From NCBI GenBank assembly GCA_037783545.1, contig JBBELK010001074.1, forward strand, positions 1 through 64,000: a stretch of DNA of 64,000 bases. The letters run 5' to 3'. Below are positions 33,316 through 59,693 of the stretch, one piece after another. Source of the stretch: Henricia sp. BOLD:AAB3569. Lineage: Eukaryota > Echinodermata > Asteroidea > Spinulosida > Echinasteridae. Both the position numbers and the translations under genes were made by a program. The stretch's first letter is position 1. Each line of letters begins with the position of its first letter. Below the pieces are notes generated by a model, which did not search any database, was not told where the DNA came from, and was given only the letters and a program-made list of their open reading frames with translations.

Positions 33316-33718
33316 AAGCCCTGTCCGCATTGGACTTGTTTTACCGAGACGATGGCTAAATTTGACTGCTGTCTGCATTTGGACTTTTGGACGCGAGGAA
33401 ATTTACTGAGACCGTGGGAGAGCATGCGCAGTGTCCCTTCGCAGTTTGACCTTCACAGCCCGGACGTGCCGTACACTTCCTGAGCACTTTTACAGACTCG
33501 CTGTGTCCACACTGGACTCGGAAACTGTTCCCCAGTCAATTTTCCTGGGTAGCAGTTGGCCACTGAGAAAAAGTAACCGTCAGAAAAGGTTACTTAGACA
33601 TGTTACATGTAGAGAAAAACGTCCTAGGCTGTCCGCATTGGACTTAAAATGGGAAAAGTACCCATCGTCTCGGTAGGTTTTCCCAATAAAAGTCCAATGC
33701 TCCCACAGCGGTCAGGCC
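33316..33718. repeat. GTCCGCATTGGACTT repeat, long copy
   Basis: Contains CTGTCCGCATTGGACTT near both ends, GGGAAAAGTACCCATCGTC, and GAGACGATGG inverted as CCATCGTCTC. It is related to 29118-29205. Probably a non-autonomous DNA element. Confidence 0.65.
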
Positions 33719-36339
33719 TAAGCTGTGAAATAATGCTTGTTTCAAGTTCATACGATATATAATTTGTGGAGTTACGGTTTACTGAGTCTGGCCATGTACA
33801 AATGCAAGAAATCAAGGTTTAAAATCAAGGGACCCAAAATTAAGCCTGTTTAAAATGTTAATGAATCTCCATAGCAACCAACATGTTTCCAATAAACTAC
33901 AATCGCCAAATTTCGCACAATGTTTTTAGACCGTAATTTTAACACCACCACAAAGTTCTAATTGACAAATTGACAAAATAAACTTTGCGGCACCTTTTGT
34001 GGTACATGTGTACATGTTTGTACTTTGTAGAGGGGACAGTCACATATGAACACCTGGACAGCCCAAAGTACATGTATGTACATGTAGCTGACCATTGACC
34101 ATTGGTTATTGATACTGACCACAGTGTTTGGTCAATATTAGATTAGGCAAGCATCACAGTGGCTTTTAAAATCTAATCAATTAAACACAGTGAAACAGAT
34201 AAGTACTTACCACTGGCAACATATGGTAGGCTGTATTAACCTTTTGCAGAGGGGATTTTTTTTTAAACACAAAAAATGTCATATCATATGGAATGCATAC
34301 AATCCAGGTAATTGGATTTTGTAGGATTGTTATTTGCAGTTTAATAATGTGCTAGCAAGAGATTGTTTTGAATACATTCCTGCTGTCTGACCATGGTCTG
34401 ACTGAGCCACAAACTGTACAATGATAGCCCTGGCACAGCTTGAATGACTGAAATGAACAAATCAGTTCCATAAAAGCAGAAACAAACGCCCTCTGATGAA
34501 TCCATATTTTCAAGGATATTGTAAAAAAAACACTGATGTTTTGTAAACTAATTTATCCTGTTTTGCTTAACTACAACTAAATTGAAGATGGCAAATTTCT
34601 TGTTTTCTTCTAGTTAGATAGTATTTGGGGAGGTATTTATATAATTCTTAGGTTAGAACAAAATCCATTTTCTGGAAAAAATTGAACTTGAGCTCCTTTA
34701 ATCAATACAAAGATGAAGCAATGTCCTATTGATTAAAGGACAGACAGAAGACGATAACACGATATGATTAAACAGCCACAGGGAAACCTAACAGTGTCTG
34801 AATGTAGTTTATGTTTTTTGTTATCATGCAAGGTGCTAGGTGCTTTGGTGGCATTCTGGAAGCCTGTACATGTAGGACAAACTGAACTTCCAGAGCTGTG
34901 CTCCAAGTTATAGGGAGCAAGCGTTAAATGTACATACATGTATATGACATACAATTTACATTGGGCGAGGGTTACACTTGGGAAAATGTTATGGAAAAAG
35001 GCGATGGAAAGCCTACAATTTGGCGACTGAAAGTGTGCTGGGAATGATTTCTCAAGGGCACTTGTATACTTGCATTTTCTGCAATAAAGGCCTTTTTTAC
35101 AAAAATCTAAAAGTCTGCAATGGATTACAAGTTTGTGCATTTCATACAGACGGTATTGTATAAAATAGGTGTTTACGAGAGAAATTACAATGTTCACAGG
35201 TGATCAATCAAGTTGCACAAAATGTACTCGGAATCAGATTACATCCATTGTAAATTTACACAAAACAAGGTGCATTTCAGCATAAACACATAAAATGCTC
35301 TGTACTCTGCAGGCCTGTAAATGTGTTCTAGTCACGTCCACATTTAATAATGCTGCACCCCATGTGAATACACTAAATTCCAGACAATTAATATATTTGA
35401 CACGGTATTCAAATGATTGAAATTTTTTTACCAAAGGGTCATATTCCCATGATATGTTCACTAAAATGGAGTACAAAGTACGCTGAAAATGAATAATTAA
35501 AATGTAAAAATCCCAAAACTGACCGGGGTATACTTAGACTGATTTTGCAGTGATTATATAATTACAACTCTAGATGCAAAGTCCAAAAAAAAAAATGTCT
35601 GCAAACATTCCTTTTCTGTTTAATTGACAAAATTAACATTTTTATCACTATGAAGAAAGACTAAAAATAAACTTCTCTTCGAAATATTTGTACTGTCAAC
35701 GAAACTCAAATTTTCCAATAAATGACACGTAACAAATCGTACCTGATGATTCCAAAACGACTCATTTTAACTCAAATCCGCTGCTCTGTTTTCGCAACCA
35801 ACGATAAAACTCCAGTGTTGCTAACTGACCTCAGGCTAAAAATGGTCCAATTTTCCACACAATGCAGTGCCACTAAAGTATCGTTTTTATGGTTAATCAA
35901 TTGACTGATACTTTACAATACCACATATTTCGCAAGCTGAATTCGTAGCGATTAATAGCACAAAATACCCCCATCAGAGTTTGCCCCCTGGACAATATTA
36001 CACCTTAACAGCCATTCACGTATTGTTGGAGTCTAATTTAGCAGGATCGTTTCAGTGATTTGCTATTGTTGGCAGAATGTACCCTCAAACTGTAATGGAG
36101 CAGTCCATCTCTTGTTGCTGATTGGTTGTTTCCCACAAAATGGAAAGGGACAATTTATTTGTAGGGTTTTTTTTATGGACAATATTATTGTGCACCCAAC
36201 TGGATCGGAGCAAGCTATTCACGACTGGGGTCAACCACTGGTCAAACATCATCCTGGTTGACCAGACACGACTAGCCATCATTGACTAGATGGTGTTCAG
36301 TTGGAATTAGGGTATTTTTTTCATATACATTGAACAAAT

Positions 36340-36670
36340 GATTTGATGGAAGTTACCTCCTCCTGGAATCAACAGATCATCCAATATACTTCCCACTTGT
36401 ACTTCTGTCGGAAATATTGCATTTCTGAGATAAATAAATGATATAAACTGCAGAGAGTAATGCACAAAATGACAGCGTGAGTACTCTGTGTATAAGAGCA
36501 ACAATAGAGGGCGCTTCGTGTGCTCGTAAATGGTTATCTTGTCGAGAAAATGTGATTTTTCTATAGAAAAGCAATATTTGCGACGAAAGTGCAAGTGGGA
36601 AGTATCTTCATCATGAAGTTCATGATCTTAGAATCAGATTATCTGTTGATTTTAGGAGGTAATTTCCTTA
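36340..36670. mobile_element. Foldback element
   Basis: The reverse complement of about 36347-36415 (ACAAGTGGGAAGTAT .. GATCTGTTGATTCCAGGAGG) matches about 36590-36665 on the plus strand (CAAGTGGGAAGTAT .. ATCTGTTGATTTTAGGAGG). The minus-strand open frame here is the arm of this hairpin. Confidence 0.75.
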
Positions 36671-39474
36671 AAACCTTTGTTCAATGACAATGACAATGTA
36701 TTATTGTATACGAAAAAAATACCGGAATTGTCCTTATTTAGTCAGGTGTTAATAATTGTAAATTGACTCAATCATATCAGTCAGTATCACAGTGACAGTG
36801 ACAGTCACACGTACACTCAAACGGTGAGTGAGTTTTAAGTTTAAAAAAATGCACCTTTTACTTGTTTTAATAGTTTTACCCGAACTACCGAAGGGAAGGT
36901 AGGGCCTACTCACGTTATCTATCTCAACTCAACTATCTGGTTATTGAGGGAGGATCCAAAATCGGAGTCCAAACCTGTTCTATGACTGTCATTTCTGGGC
37001 AACACTTCAGTGCACCGTCAGATCATGGTGGTCACATCCAGTCTACATGTAAGATTATGCCAAAAAATGAATCTACCTCCATGATCTGAACATGATCTGA
37101 AGAACCAAAAGAATGTGTTGAAGAACCAACATGTAGTGTATGTTGCTGGCGCGGCGAGTGATGTTGCATGCTGTGTGCGCGCTCCACGTGGTTTTGAAAC
37201 AGCGCCCTCTTTTGTTTTTGGCAGCAATCAGGGAATTATTTTGTAGAGGGTACTACATACACCGCGCCATCCCTTCCATTTCCCCCACTTGATCTTGATC
37301 TTGATAAATAATTGATCAGCTCTATTAGGAATATTACTCAAAAGGGGTCAGAGGTCAAGGGGGAGATTGTTAGTACTTGCTCTCTAACTCTCTTCTAAAA
37401 AAGAATAAGTCCCCAGTAATTGAAGTGAGAAGGAAGTCAATTCCATCCAGTTTCTAGCTGTTCTGCTGAGGAAAATGACTGCTGGAAGTCTGACATTGGT
37501 TCTTGCCGATGGGACCACAATAGACAATGGGTTATGGGCTCTGTCTGAAGTGTTATAGTTTTGTCTGAAGTGCTATAGTCTTTAAGAAATGAGCAAAACA
37601 ATTATTTTTCGTCTCGCTAGACGTAAATTCATTTAGCCCCAAAACCACCTCACTCTGCCTGGACTACTTCACTCAAAGGCCATTTCGCCTCAAAACCATC
37701 TTATAATCATTGTATTGGATTGTTGGAATCATTGCATTGGACAGGTAGAACCTTCCATTTCAGTATGGTTTCGGTTGATAAATGTTTGGGACATTACAAA
37801 TCTTGTTTGCTGAATAAGACAAAGTAAATGCGTTGTGCGTACAATATATCCACCTGACGTTCACCCCAAAAAACGACGCTAAAGAGTAGGGCCTTACATA
37901 TACCGCTATGCGTCCGATTGACATGAACTTGACCACATCTCACGCATGATTTACAGGTAGCTGGATAGACCATTTTCAGCACATTTTAGGTATTTTTCTA
38001 GCCGTATCCAATAATATTGAGTCTTTTCGGTCGTCCACAGGCAAAACGTCGATTTTTAGTGAATTTTGCGTCATCGGTATAAGCCTATATGCGTAGGCTA
38101 CTTATGGTATTTACTCAAATCTCTTGAGTGTATCATTGTCAACATTGCTAGCAACGCGTCTCCACTTAGGAGAACGGACAGCAAAATGTATTTACTAAAG
38201 ATTATGGGATTTAGCTTAACGTATAGGCCTAGTCGTGATCATTAACCGCACACCGAAACCTCACTATATTAAGATGATACCTTACGGCGACTTGGTGCGC
38301 CTTTAAGGAAGCAGTGAACACGCCATGCACAGGGCATCGCATCTTAGAATATGATAATCAACTGCCGCATCTCCGAACGCATCACTAAATGTAGGGTTGT
38401 GGGTGTACTACACGCACGGACATGGGATTACTGCATAATAAGATGGGGAAATGTTTGCATCGAATCGACTGCATTGATTAATTTAATGTGCCACTTGCCG
38501 AGACAAGATTCTGCAATTATTGTTAAACTGGATTGTTTTTCCATGAATGGTCTGCCGCTCATTTTTTAGCCAAGTCAACAACGCCAACAAGGCTTTAGCG
38601 TGCATGTTGGTGATCAGTTTACAAGACTCGTGTCCGTTGTACAAGGTTGACAAATTGGCGCATCGTTCTAAACGGTTGATTGCACTTTCGACGTAATCAG
38701 GTAAGTCAATTCACTTTAATATTAGATTATTTAGCTGACTCTAGTCTTATAGCGCCGTAAAGGCATCGCACCGCCATGGCTTGAAAATACTGAGTTATTT
38801 GCTTCAAGTTGCATTTATAATGGTGTCATGAAATGTATGCATGTACATGTATGTATATATTTCTAATATATTTACTGTACCACATTGTATGTCCACCAGA
38901 AGCGCGGTAACTACCATAATGAGAAGAGAAAGTATGTTATGTTGGGGAAAACATTGCAAGAACTAGAACGCAAATCGTTGAGGGCAAAATGAATAATAAC
39001 TCTATGTCAGAGGGGTTTGTTTTGTTTGTTTAATTTAACCCACCTCTGTATACCTGTGGGCCTATAATTTAAAACTGTCCGGTGCCGTCACGTCCTCAGT
39101 TAAAATATGCTCTGATGAGGACAAGTGATGGGCATCTCAGCTCCATTCCCGATAACAGATGATTGGCTTAACTCATCAGTCCTCAAAGCCCCCAAAAACA
39201 GTCATGCAGCTTTCTCCTCAAAGCACTCCAAACCGCTATGTATTTCTTCCATGTTCAACTCGGTGAAAGTCAAGTTTCTGCAGCAAGCACATCTTCAACT
39301 GTTAGGCATGTACTTTTAGCTTGACTCATCCTCTTTCAAATATTGTCTTCAGTAAAGGTGGCTACTACTGAATAACTCTGTTATTGACCTTGACAAGGAA
39401 CATTATTTAACATTACCAAAAAGCTTTGAGGAATAATAACATACACTTTTTGTTACCAGTGAGTGCTATTGGGT

Positions 39475-39612
39475 TAAAGGCACAGGTTCGTCAGCAATGC
39501 GCGCTCGCCAAATTCGTGCCACGAAATACGTAGCTCCATAGCAAAGGCACGGAGCTGCCTATTTCGTTGCACGAATTTGGCGCGCGCGCTGCAGACGAGC
39601 CTGTGCCTTTAA
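39475..39612. mobile_element. Foldback element, copy 2
   Basis: Arms of about 60 bp: AAAGGCACAGGTTCGTCAGC pairs with GCAGACGAGCCTGTGCCTTT, and GCCAAATTCGTGCCACGAAA with TTTCGTTGCACGAATTTGGC. Same family as 17163-17273. It lies about 470 bp upstream of the GluN1 start codon. Confidence 0.88.
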
Positions 39613-40082
39613 AGCTCATATTTGCAGTGTGGACCCAAAATTTCACTTTTCTTGTATGAGTTGAAGGTAACGAACATCACATGATTTTCTCCCGTGGGTA
39701 CCGTCGTGGAAGATATTGCCATCTGAGGGTTCTTTAAAAAATAGTTTGCACACGATGTTTTTATGTTATTATACACAAAAAAAGCATGATTTTTAAGGTT
39801 TAAAAAAAATATTATTACTGCATATGTGTGGCTGAAATTTCTACAAGGTAGTTTATCAACATTATTCTTTAGTTATGTAATGCTGTTGTTCCTAGAATTG
39901 TTTTTAAAAAAAATCATATGCAAATGAAGGGCCCTTGGACGGGGCGGGGCAAATACTTTGAGGACACCTGCTACAGGTGCGTCTTCCCGATATTTTTTCC
40001 GATAAGAGATTATCGGTTTGATTCTCGAAATATCGGGCCTAAATTTCTGTCCATCACCACAGGAATTTGCGACCAACAAACC

Positions 40083-53225
<13,143 letters not shown>

Positions 53226-53597
53226 GGAGTTTAGCAGCCACACAACTGGGGCCAATTTCATGGCACTGCTGAAGAACTAGCTGAAAACGTGTGCTTAACT
53301 GTAGCAGAAAAGTTGTGCTGACATTGAGGCTATTTCACAGCCGCAGCGTGCTTAAGCCAATGCGTGCTTGGAAACGGGCATTGTTGCGTCACTAGTGTTT
53401 AGCAAATTTCGCCTCTGAAGCTAGCAGATGTTTAACAGTGGTTAAGGGTACAGTCTCCATGAAATAGCCAGACCCTCTATTAACACAAAATCGGCTCCAT
53501 TAAATTGGCCCCAGATCTCAGAACTGAGAGTACGTAAAGAAATAGGACCAGGCTTCCTAAAACGTGCGGCTTCCTTAAACCTGCGGCTTCCTAAAAC

Positions 53598-53820
53598 CTA
53601 CGGCTGGCGATCATCCGCTACATGTAGCTCCTACTGCTCCTCCTGCCCCAACAGTCTAGTATGAAACTAAGGAGTTTAGCAACCACACAACTGATCCTGG
53701 CAGTTCAGCAAGTCGGTGGAAAGGAGACTATGCCAAGAAATAGTACCTTCTGCATGCTGGGGTTTCTAAACAACTACGGCTGGTGATCCGCTAGTTCCTA
53801 CTACTCAACAGTCGAGCATA
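53598..53820 (+). repeat. Two degraded copies of the GluN1 coding 3' end
   Basis: The segment 53168-53249 (TATGGCTGGCGATCATCC through the stop to GGAGTTTAGC) is repeated at 53598-53693 with insertions and at 53773-53820 in shortened form. Each copy keeps TACGGCTGG and the CAACAGTC(T/G)AG core. They lie after the stop codon, in the 3' UTR. Confidence 0.9.
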
Positions 53821-56386
53821 CATGTACCTGTAGATTATGTTACCATTTTACACTGCCAAAACGAACGTTTATCCGTATAATCTTTTAAATGTATAAAATG
53901 TAGGCTCAGGTTATGGATATTAAATGTTTTGGTGTGTGCAGGAAACATACAGTACTTGTACAATGTGTATTTCAGATTTAATAATAATCATTATGAGAGT
54001 GTACTGATGTACAAAATATATGTATCCATTAAAGCTGTTAGAAGTTGAAAGCTGGTATTGAACATACTAAAGATATGAAGCACTGTGTAGCAGTTATTGT
54101 TGGTATATTTTATTCTTGTACAATACATTCCATAACAAGTACCACGTTTGTTTTTCATTTATGTTCAGAGTACATAATTTGTATATATACCGACAAAAAT
54201 TCAAATTGTATTTATTACAAAACACTGACATTTATATACAGTGCTGGTTAAAATCATGAGATTAAAAGGAGGGAAATTGATTGAGAAAACGGGTACATGT
54301 ATTCATTTTAAATTCTGGAAACAATTTAACTAAAGGAGAGCAGTGACATTGTACATCATTTCCATGATCATGTCGACATTTATTACAGTAAGTAAACAAA
54401 TACATTGTGTTCTAATGATTTTGACCAGTACTGAAGTAATTTGTTACATTTACAAAGTTGTAGCTTTTCAGAGATAGTTATATTTGGTATGTTCTGTGTG
54501 CATAACACATAATGTGGCAAATTATGGAGATTAATTTATTAGTATAATTTACAATGTAGGTACATTTTGCCTCCTGTAATATACTGTACCGTATGTTATG
54601 CTGAATAAAATAGAGTGAGGTACATTGTATCTCATGGGTATACACCTATACAAGTCATGCACATTTTATGCAGTATTTTTGTCTACAGACTCGAAAGCAC
54701 AAGGGGTCATTTTTCGTACATATTTCTATTTGAAGGCCTTATGTATCATTTGCAAGATAAAACCTTTTACCGATTTGTGGAGTGTAACATATCTAAGGAA
54801 GAATGTTGGTAAACTAGCCTCAAGAAATTTTAGCTACTTAGATGCATCAATGCTTCGGAAAACCTTGAAAATCTATGTATGGATTTTATGTATGAGAGAA
54901 TGGTAAACCACCACCAACATGAAATACCATTTTTGACAGAAATAAATTCATGTGGTGTTCGTTACCATTGCTATCAACACTTTGAGTAAGGTTTTTCTTG
55001 TCAACTCATGAACAACAAAATTGGGTCATTGCAAATGATACAATGGGTCTTTAAACGACGTGACAATGCAAAAAAAAAAGCAAATGTGTGACAGGTGCAT
55101 TTATAACCCTGTTCGAGTGTTGCCAAGAACAAATGTGCAAATATCACCTGCATTCATTGGATGAAGAGCACTCAAAAACAAAGATGGCCGATAAAGAATG
55201 AATTGCTATGACTGGATATAATTTAGCGGGCTGCCACTAACTTAAACTAAGCTTTAGTATTGAAGTTAACTCCAAGTAACTCACTGAAATAATTGAGGTA
55301 TTTTCTCAACAGCCAGAGCGGTACTAACATTTAACATTTTGGGGAAAAATGATGCAACTCAAACACTAGGGGCCTATTTTAAAACCCTGTACCCGAGTGA
55401 CTCAAGAACTCAAGACATTTTTGGTTGACAATAATACAAACACAGTTGTGCATACCGAGTGTGTGGTTGTATTATGTTCTCAAAATGGTGGAAACTACGG
55501 TAATAATGCCCTGGCTGTTGAGAAAACGTGTATGACATCACAACCTGTGACAGATCCGTGCGCTTGCGAAACCTCTCTAATATGTTGTTTTAACCTGTTC
55601 TGTATTACATGTACATGTAGTTAACTTACTGAAGTTGCGAGTGAATTACCGGTAGCCAGCTAAATGACTTCCAGACGTAGCCATTTATTCTTTGTCAGCC
55701 ATATTTGTTCTCGAGTGTTCTTCATCCACTTTCCACTTGTTCGCGAACGATGTTCACGTATTCTTTATCTGCATTCAAAACTCTGTCCTCTTTTTCTGGC
55801 AACACACGTACGCATTTCAAATATGCTCTCAGTACGCACTTGCACATTCGTAACTATCAACCCAAGAACACGGTTCTTGAGTGACTCAGTGCATGGTTTG
55901 GATACGCCCTTGGCAATGCACTTGCCTCTAAGATGGCTGCCATTTAAAGGATCTATGTACGGTTAATGCATTCAGAGTAACAGGCACTATGCTGTCTGGC
56001 CAATGCAGTGAACATACTTTTTATCGGATAAGCGACTCCCCAAAAGTAAAAAGGCAAGTTTTTGGCAAAATACTACTTTTGGCAAAGAAACATTTCTCTA
56101 GGTTTTGCCTTTATTCCAAAAACAATTTCATACAAAAAGGAACATACAATTTTTTAGGTGGTGGTTAGCAAAAAACTTTGGCACCAAATCCCAATATCAT
56201 TATTCAAAAACCATGCCTCCTGGCAACCTCACAAATGTACATGTATACTATAATGAGTTTTTAATTAGTCTATGCCAATATACATGTACTTCAGCGCAGT
56301 TTACATTTACATCGATTTCAAGCCTCTGATTTCGAATTGGCTAATTTTATGGCCAAATCCATTATTTGTTTATGTAGTCATTTAAC

Positions 56387-56529
56387 TACAGTAAACCTTG
56401 CATAAGTCGGATACGTTTATGTTGGATTTTCACTTATCTCTGACAAAATCGCTAGGAACGTTTGATTTCCTATGTTATTCCTAATAAAAATCATCGCCGT
56501 TGGATCCGACTTATCCGAGGATTACTGTA
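56387..56529. mobile_element. Small TIR element
   Basis: TACAGTAAACCTTGCATAAG at the left pairs imperfectly with TTATCCGAGGATTACTGTA at the right; ATCCGACTTA matches inverted TAAGTCGGAT. A degraded relative is at about 61023-61210. Confidence 0.7.
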
Positions 56530-56625
56530 TTACCAAAATCGCTGACACTAACATCGCAGATGCTGCCCGTTATAGTTTTGCATTTAACAGAATGAGGTAG
56601 CTGTTCTGCTACACCAAGCCCAAGT

Positions 56626-57063
56626 CACTTGAATGAGCCAGGCGCCCTTCTAAAATGTTGCTGCCAGTCCAAAAAGGGGCCGTCCATAAAGTACGTATGC
56701 ACGAAATGCCGATTTTTTATACCTCCCCCTTCCCTCTGTATGCATATTTCGTGACGTCACCCATATGCTTTAACGTTGGGTGTACATGTACACATTGGCT
56801 CCTCCCCTCCTCCCCTTGTACAAACAAGGCTATGTTTATGCTGCTGATGACATGTGTGCTCGCGAGAAACTGTACTGCAAAAATCAGTGCTCCAAAACAA
56901 AGCAAACTCCTACCTTGGGTATAACAATGCTTCACTGAAGCTAGCATGATCCTTGTGGTTCAAAGTCTTGGCTATCAGTATGACGGCTTCTTCGTCTCCA
57001 CAAAATCTTCCAGGAACGAGAAACAGTCCAGGCCATGCTTTCCGACAGCCATAGAAGAGCTGC
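56626..57063 (-). CDS. Unassigned minus-strand exon(s), LFYGCRKAWPGLFLVPGRF
   Basis: Exon 56914-57063 has a good acceptor (ctgagcag) and donor (AAG|GTAGGA) and is open in one frame only: QLFYGCRKAWPGLFLVPGRF then CGDEEAVILIAKTLNHKD and HASFSEALLYP. It starts and ends in phase 2. A possible terminal exon at 56626-56649 (acceptor cattttag) would add RAPGSFK and a stop. Upstream it joins in phase with a donor at 57844 (GATATCAG|GTATTG) on an exon that overlaps the end of the large 57884 exon in another frame, reading TEEKIGHMDRCVDI. I do not recognise the family. Either an alternative end of the neighbouring gene or a separate small gene. Confidence 0.5.
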
Positions 57064-57129
57064 CTGCTCAGATGTATATGGTTAAAAAATAAAACAGAAA
57101 CGTAAATTATACGCTGAATGAAAGATCAA

Positions 57130-57510
57130 CAAGGATGAGAGATGAGAGATGCAACACATTTTATAGGTGTCAAGACCGACTGCACCAGCTTGTGATCTGT
57201 AAGAGCCACTGAGGCAGGGTGCGCCACTCTGCCTGAAGTGCATTCCTGAGCTCCTGCACTTCTAGGGCTGTTTTCGCGATGTGCAGCTCTAAAGGTCAGC
57301 TGATCCCACACAGTTGAAACAACATTTTCTGAGAGCTCTACAGGATTCTCCCAGAAACAGGAGATTTCATTGCTGTGGGAATAACTTTGTTAGAATACTT
57401 CCACCTGGATTTGGATGAAATCACTAAATCAGAACAGTTTTGAAAGCGATTTCAAAGTGATTGGTTGATCAGTGCCTTGTTATCCATACAATCACTGTAT
57501 TCTACAAACG
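57130..57510. repeat. Dispersed repeat, long copy
   Basis: Same family as 51590-52000: CACCAGCTTGTGATCTGTAA, GCAGGGTGCGCCACTCTGCC and CAGTGCCTTGTTATCCATAC. It lies between the two minus-strand coding blocks. Confidence 0.75.
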
Positions 57511-57883
57511 TTTAAGAAAATAGCATTTCTTTCTGGGAAGAGCAGATCAAAATAAGAGTCAAATATACTCAGTAAAAACTTGTTAATAAGAGGTAACTAC
57601 AGAGATGCCAACATTGAATTCCAAAAAATAGTAGCACTAGCATTGCCGAAATATTAATTTCCTTATTACAAAAGGAATGCTGTATGCTTTCTTTTATTGA
57701 GTGAAAAAAAAGCTCTTGTACAGAGATATAATCCTGGTTGTGAAGTGTCTCTCGTAGTGTGGACAGACTTAGAATAACCCAAGTGCAAACCTCCTTTCAG
57801 AAAAAAACCCAAACTTTTTCAATAATGACTTCTTTACACAATACCTGATATCGACACATCTGTCCATGTGACCAATTTTCTCC

Positions 57884-59693
57884 TCAGTCAGAATGCCCTT
57901 GCTCTTCCTTGATGAATTTCATCTCCACGTTATCAGGACACTCATCCGAGATGCTGACTGCTGCGGTTGATCCTTGGAGCATAGATGCGGGCATTCTCTG
58001 CCGAGTGACTGCCGGGTACGTTATCTCTTCGCTCACGGGGTCTTGAGTCGTTTGTTCAGGGTCTCCAAAGAGCGATGGTTCAGTTTTGAAGACAACGGGA
58101 CCTTGCTTGTAGCTTCCAGAGTCTGAAGAATGTCCTTTTGAGTCAATCCCGAATGCCTGAACGGGATTTTTATCTGCGTTCCCCTGATGACCGCTATTCG
58201 ACTTTTGTCGTGCTTGCAACGAAGCGGCACGTTTTCGCTTTCGGACCTCCTTTTTGTTACGTTCCACACTTTCAGAATACGAAACCAAAGTATTTGAATG
58301 TCTTTTGGCCAACTCGGCTAAGTGTTCTGCTGCAGGGACCGTGTTAATCGCAGGAGAAGTTTTACAAACACCCCTGCCAGTGGTCGTCATCCGACCACCT
58401 CTTCCTCTGCCTGATTTTCCCATTTTATAAGCCTGTAGAGATGACTCTCGTGTCTGTTTCAGACGTTCTCGATATCGCCTCATACCCTCGCGAGCTCGGA
58501 TGCGGTTCCGCTCCTGTAGGCTCATGCTTCTGAAAGGTTCCTGTGTGAAATCGATATGTTCCACCTTCCTCGCAAAACTGCCACCACCACCGACATTCTC
58601 AAGATTTGGGGAACTTTTAGTTTCTTCTTGCGAAGTAGGATACTGTTGTGACCTTATGTCAAATTCTGAACTGGATAGGCATGGAGGAAATTCCACTTGG
58701 TTGGTTTCTATTCCGACAGTAGGAGACTCAAGGACTTCTTGCTTAATGTTTAAATTAGTTTCGGCACTGACTGCAACTTGTGCCAAAACCGCAAAAGGTT
58801 TCTTCTGAAAACCCATAAGAGACGGACCTGCTTCAAGCATCTCAGAAGTGGCCTTCTGTTTCCCTGATGCTCTGTTGATTTTTCCACCATCCACAATTCT
58901 AGGTGTTCTCCCAGATATGCAGCCAGATGTCTTCAATTTTTTTGATCTGACCTTTGAAGAAGATGGTTCTCCGCAAGACACGTTATCCAGTTTAACACAC
59001 TGGTTCCACCAGATTTTGCTGGCCAGTTTAGCCTGTCGAAGCTTCTCTCTGTGTCGCCTCATACCCTCCCTAGCTCGGATACGATTCCTCTCGACCCTAG
59101 ACAGACCTTGCGCCTCCCAGGGAGGAACACCCAACCCACTGTTAACGTGTGCTCCTTGCATTGGACTTGGATAACCATCTCCGGAACTTTCAGAAAGTAA
59201 ACTAGGAATTTGGATAGAGTGATCTTGACCATTGTTGTAGACCATTTCAGACGCTTCACTTACTTCTGCAACATAGCTATTATCGCTGTAATTTTGAGGA
59301 ACAACTTGAAGTACGTACTTTGTGTCACTCTGAAGTGGCATATTCGGAAGATTTTCGAAAGATTCTGAAAACAAATTTCCACTTTCCTTGCTTTCCTGAT
59401 CTGAACAGCCCTGATGATCATCTCTGAATGTTGGAGCTGCCTGCTGGGGAACTAAAGGTCGCACAGGCCAAGGAGCATGTCTGGTTTTCTTCCTCTTATT
59501 GAATGAGTGCATGCAGATGTTATAAGGTCTGTTGATTATTCTGGTTTCGGTATCTGAGCTGGCTTGAGGTGGGGATTGGTTATCATCAGACGACCTGTGT
59601 GGGTCGTCAATAATTACTGGAATTGGGTCTGCTAATTCTGCCTCGTGCTGGCTGCCATCTCTGGACAAATTCCTGATGTGAGAGTCCCCAGAA
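57884..59693 (-). CDS. Last large exon with two RNRIRAREGMRR motifs
   Basis: Joined in phase 2 to the exon ending at 60205 (VVTSSGDSHIRNLSRDG). The two motif copies differ at few positions and are each preceded by a short Ser-rich lead. Pro, Ser and Gln dominate elsewhere. The spacing of Asn and Arg does not fit a bZIP basic region, and no leucine zipper follows. The exon ends KEEQGHSD. Confidence 0.82.

Larger units (their letters stand above)
30598..40082. other. GPCR-GRIN1 intergenic region
   Basis: 9.5 kb between the divergent GPCR and GluN1 genes, presumably with both promoters and GluN1 5' untranslated exons. A plausible acceptor (caccacag) ends at 40062, 20 bases before the GluN1 ATG. 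Dispersed elements are listed separately at 31113, 32622, 33316, 36340 and 39475. Open frames up to 205 residues fall in repeats or lack recognisable content. Confidence 0.5.
53226..56625. other. GRIN1 3' UTR and AT-rich intergenic DNA
   Basis: Starts with the GluN1 3' UTR, which contains two degraded copies of the coding end (53598, 53773). AT-rich from 53830 onward. An AATAAA at 54604 and others are candidates for the polyadenylation signal. No coding exon was seen on either strand until 56626. Confidence 0.55.

Noticed and set aside
34733-35197. 154-residue minus-strand frame
   Set aside because: Cysteine-containing but without a consistent domain; no neighbouring exons in phase, so treated as chance.
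36307-36594. Minus-strand frame containing FPTEVQVGSILDDLLIPGGG, at first sight like a glutamate-receptor N-terminal exon
   Set aside because: The same sequence recurs inverted at about 36590-36665, so it is the arm of a foldback element, not a coding exon.
39918-40082. Upstream in-frame extension of the GluN1 start
   Set aside because: It adds 55 residues with no signal-peptide character before the hydrophobic segment, and a plausible acceptor ends at 40062; the ATG at 40083 is preferred.
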